A stretch of 5,887 bases of DNA from assembly GCA_964415445.1 (NCBI GenBank), contig CAYQAE010000007.1, positions 30,824-36,710 of the forward strand, given 5' to 3'. Below the pieces are notes generated by a model. It was not told the origin of the DNA. It was given only the letters and a program-made list of their open reading frames with translations, and did not search any database. Made by a program: the position numbers and the translations under genes. Shown one piece after another: positions 5,243-5,887 of the stretch (positions within the stretch are counted from its first letter, which is position 1; the number at the start of each line of letters is the position of its first letter). The stretch comes from CAYQAE01 sp964415445 [NCBI: uncultured archaeon] (GTDB lineage: Archaea > CAYQAE01).

Positions 5243-5887
5243 TGGGAGTTGCAATTGGAGATATAATTCCAAAAAAAGAAATATCGTTTGACCAATTAAG
5301 CCACAAAAAGTTGGCAATTGACGGACAAAATATATTATATCAATTTTTAGTTAAAATACGCCAACCGGATGGAAATCCTCTTAAAGATAATAATGGAAAT
5401 ATTACTTCTCATTTAAGTGGACTATTCTATCGCACTACCAATTTATTAGAAAAAAGAATAAAACCTATATTTGTGTTTGACGGTGTGCCTTCTAAATTAA
5501 AAGTTGAAACTCTAAAGAAAAGAACTAAAATAAGAGATGAAGCCTATGAAAATTGGCAGAGGGCATTAAAAGAAGGGAAGATTAAAGATGCTCAAAAATA
5601 TGCCCAAAGTGCTCTAAAGTTGACCAAAGAGATGGTGGAGGAATCAAAAGAACTTTTGGATTATATGGGAATACCTATAATCCAAGCACCCTCAGAAGGA
5701 GAAGCTCAAGCAGCTTATATGAATGAAAAGGGGGCTGTTTGGGCAATCGTATCACAAGATTATGACAGCATATTATTTGGAGCAAAAAATATCATTAGGA
5801 ATTTAACTATATCTGGAAAGAAAAAAATTCCAAAGCTAGATATATATAAAGAGATAACACCAGAAATAATTAAAGCAGAAGAGATTT
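5242..5887 (+). CDS. fen: Flap endonuclease FEN1, 3'-truncated by window edge
   Basis: The first 215 residues of an archaeal/eukaryal flap endonuclease, open to the window end; the complete family protein is about 330-350 residues. It removes 5' flaps during Okazaki fragment maturation and long-patch base excision repair, normally docked on PCNA through a C-terminal motif that is not visible here. The start reads MGVAIGDIIPKKE, as in euryarchaeal FEN1, whose Gly2 sits in the active site. Active-site acids are at the Pyrococcus positions: D27 (AIDGQN), D80 (FVFDG), E152 and E154 (PSEGEA), D173 and D175 (SQDYDS); the last acid, expected near 236, is outside. RQPDG (40-44) and SHLSGLFYRT (56-65) are also conserved. 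The GTG start overlaps the rps17e TAG by one base and is backed by GGTGG upstream. No frameshift or loss is seen in the visible part. Confidence 0.95.
   Translation, partial: MGVAIGDIIPKKEISFDQLSHKKLAIDGQNILYQFLVKIRQPDGNPLKDNNGNITSHLSGLFYRTTNLLEKRIKPIFVFDGVPSKLKVETLKKRTKIRDEAYENWQRALKEGKIKDAQKYAQSALKLTKEMVEESKELLDYMGIPIIQAPSEGEAQAAYMNEKGAVWAIVSQDYDSILFGAKNIIRNLTISGKKKIPKLDIYKEITPEIIKAEEI

Overview
The window comes from an AT-rich archaeon. The lineage signs are a eukaryote-like small ribosomal protein eS17, an archaeal/eukaryal flap endonuclease FEN1, a radical SAM enzyme of the archaeal tetraether lipid synthase (Tes) family, TTTATATA-type TATA boxes and GGTG-core ribosome binding sites. The FEN1 part resembles euryarchaeal FEN1 (start MGVAIGDIIP). 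I cannot fix the phylum; a mesophilic, possibly marine lineage is only a guess from base composition.

Layout. Positions 1-143 are a non-coding AT-rich leader with a TATA box. A plus-strand gene (144-980) encodes an endonuclease IV-like TIM barrel in which several expected metal ligands are replaced, three of them by Lys or Arg. It converges on a minus-strand block: acetylornithine-type aminotransferase (2965-1793), a RecU/Hjc-like PD-(D/E)XK nuclease (1778-1296) and a small basic Cys-rich zinc-binding-like protein (about 1236-1000). The last has its own promoter-like sequence and a perfect ribosome binding site that points to a rare ATT start. A 398-bp intergenic stretch (2966-3363) holds the leaderless promoter of the aminotransferase, a GC-richer double-hairpin element that may be a small RNA (about 3020-3122), and a pair of divergent TATA boxes. 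The right half is a tight plus-strand operon: a 19-codon upstream ORF, tes (3364-5019), rps17e (5030-5242) and fen (5242 to the window edge, cut off).

How the genes fit together. tes, rps17e and fen look translationally coupled: each ribosome binding site touches or lies next to the stop codon of the preceding frame. This links membrane lipid tethering, translation and replication/repair in one transcript. Three of the seven protein genes are nuclease or nuclease-derived families (endonuclease IV-like, RecU/Hjc-like, FEN1), so a DNA-repair flavour is visible, but nothing forms an obvious new defence or mobile system. The points most worth a second look are the ligand-substituted endonuclease IV fold, the candidate structured RNA, the Trp-heptad tail of Tes, the ATT-started Cys-rich protein and the in-frame uORF before tes.
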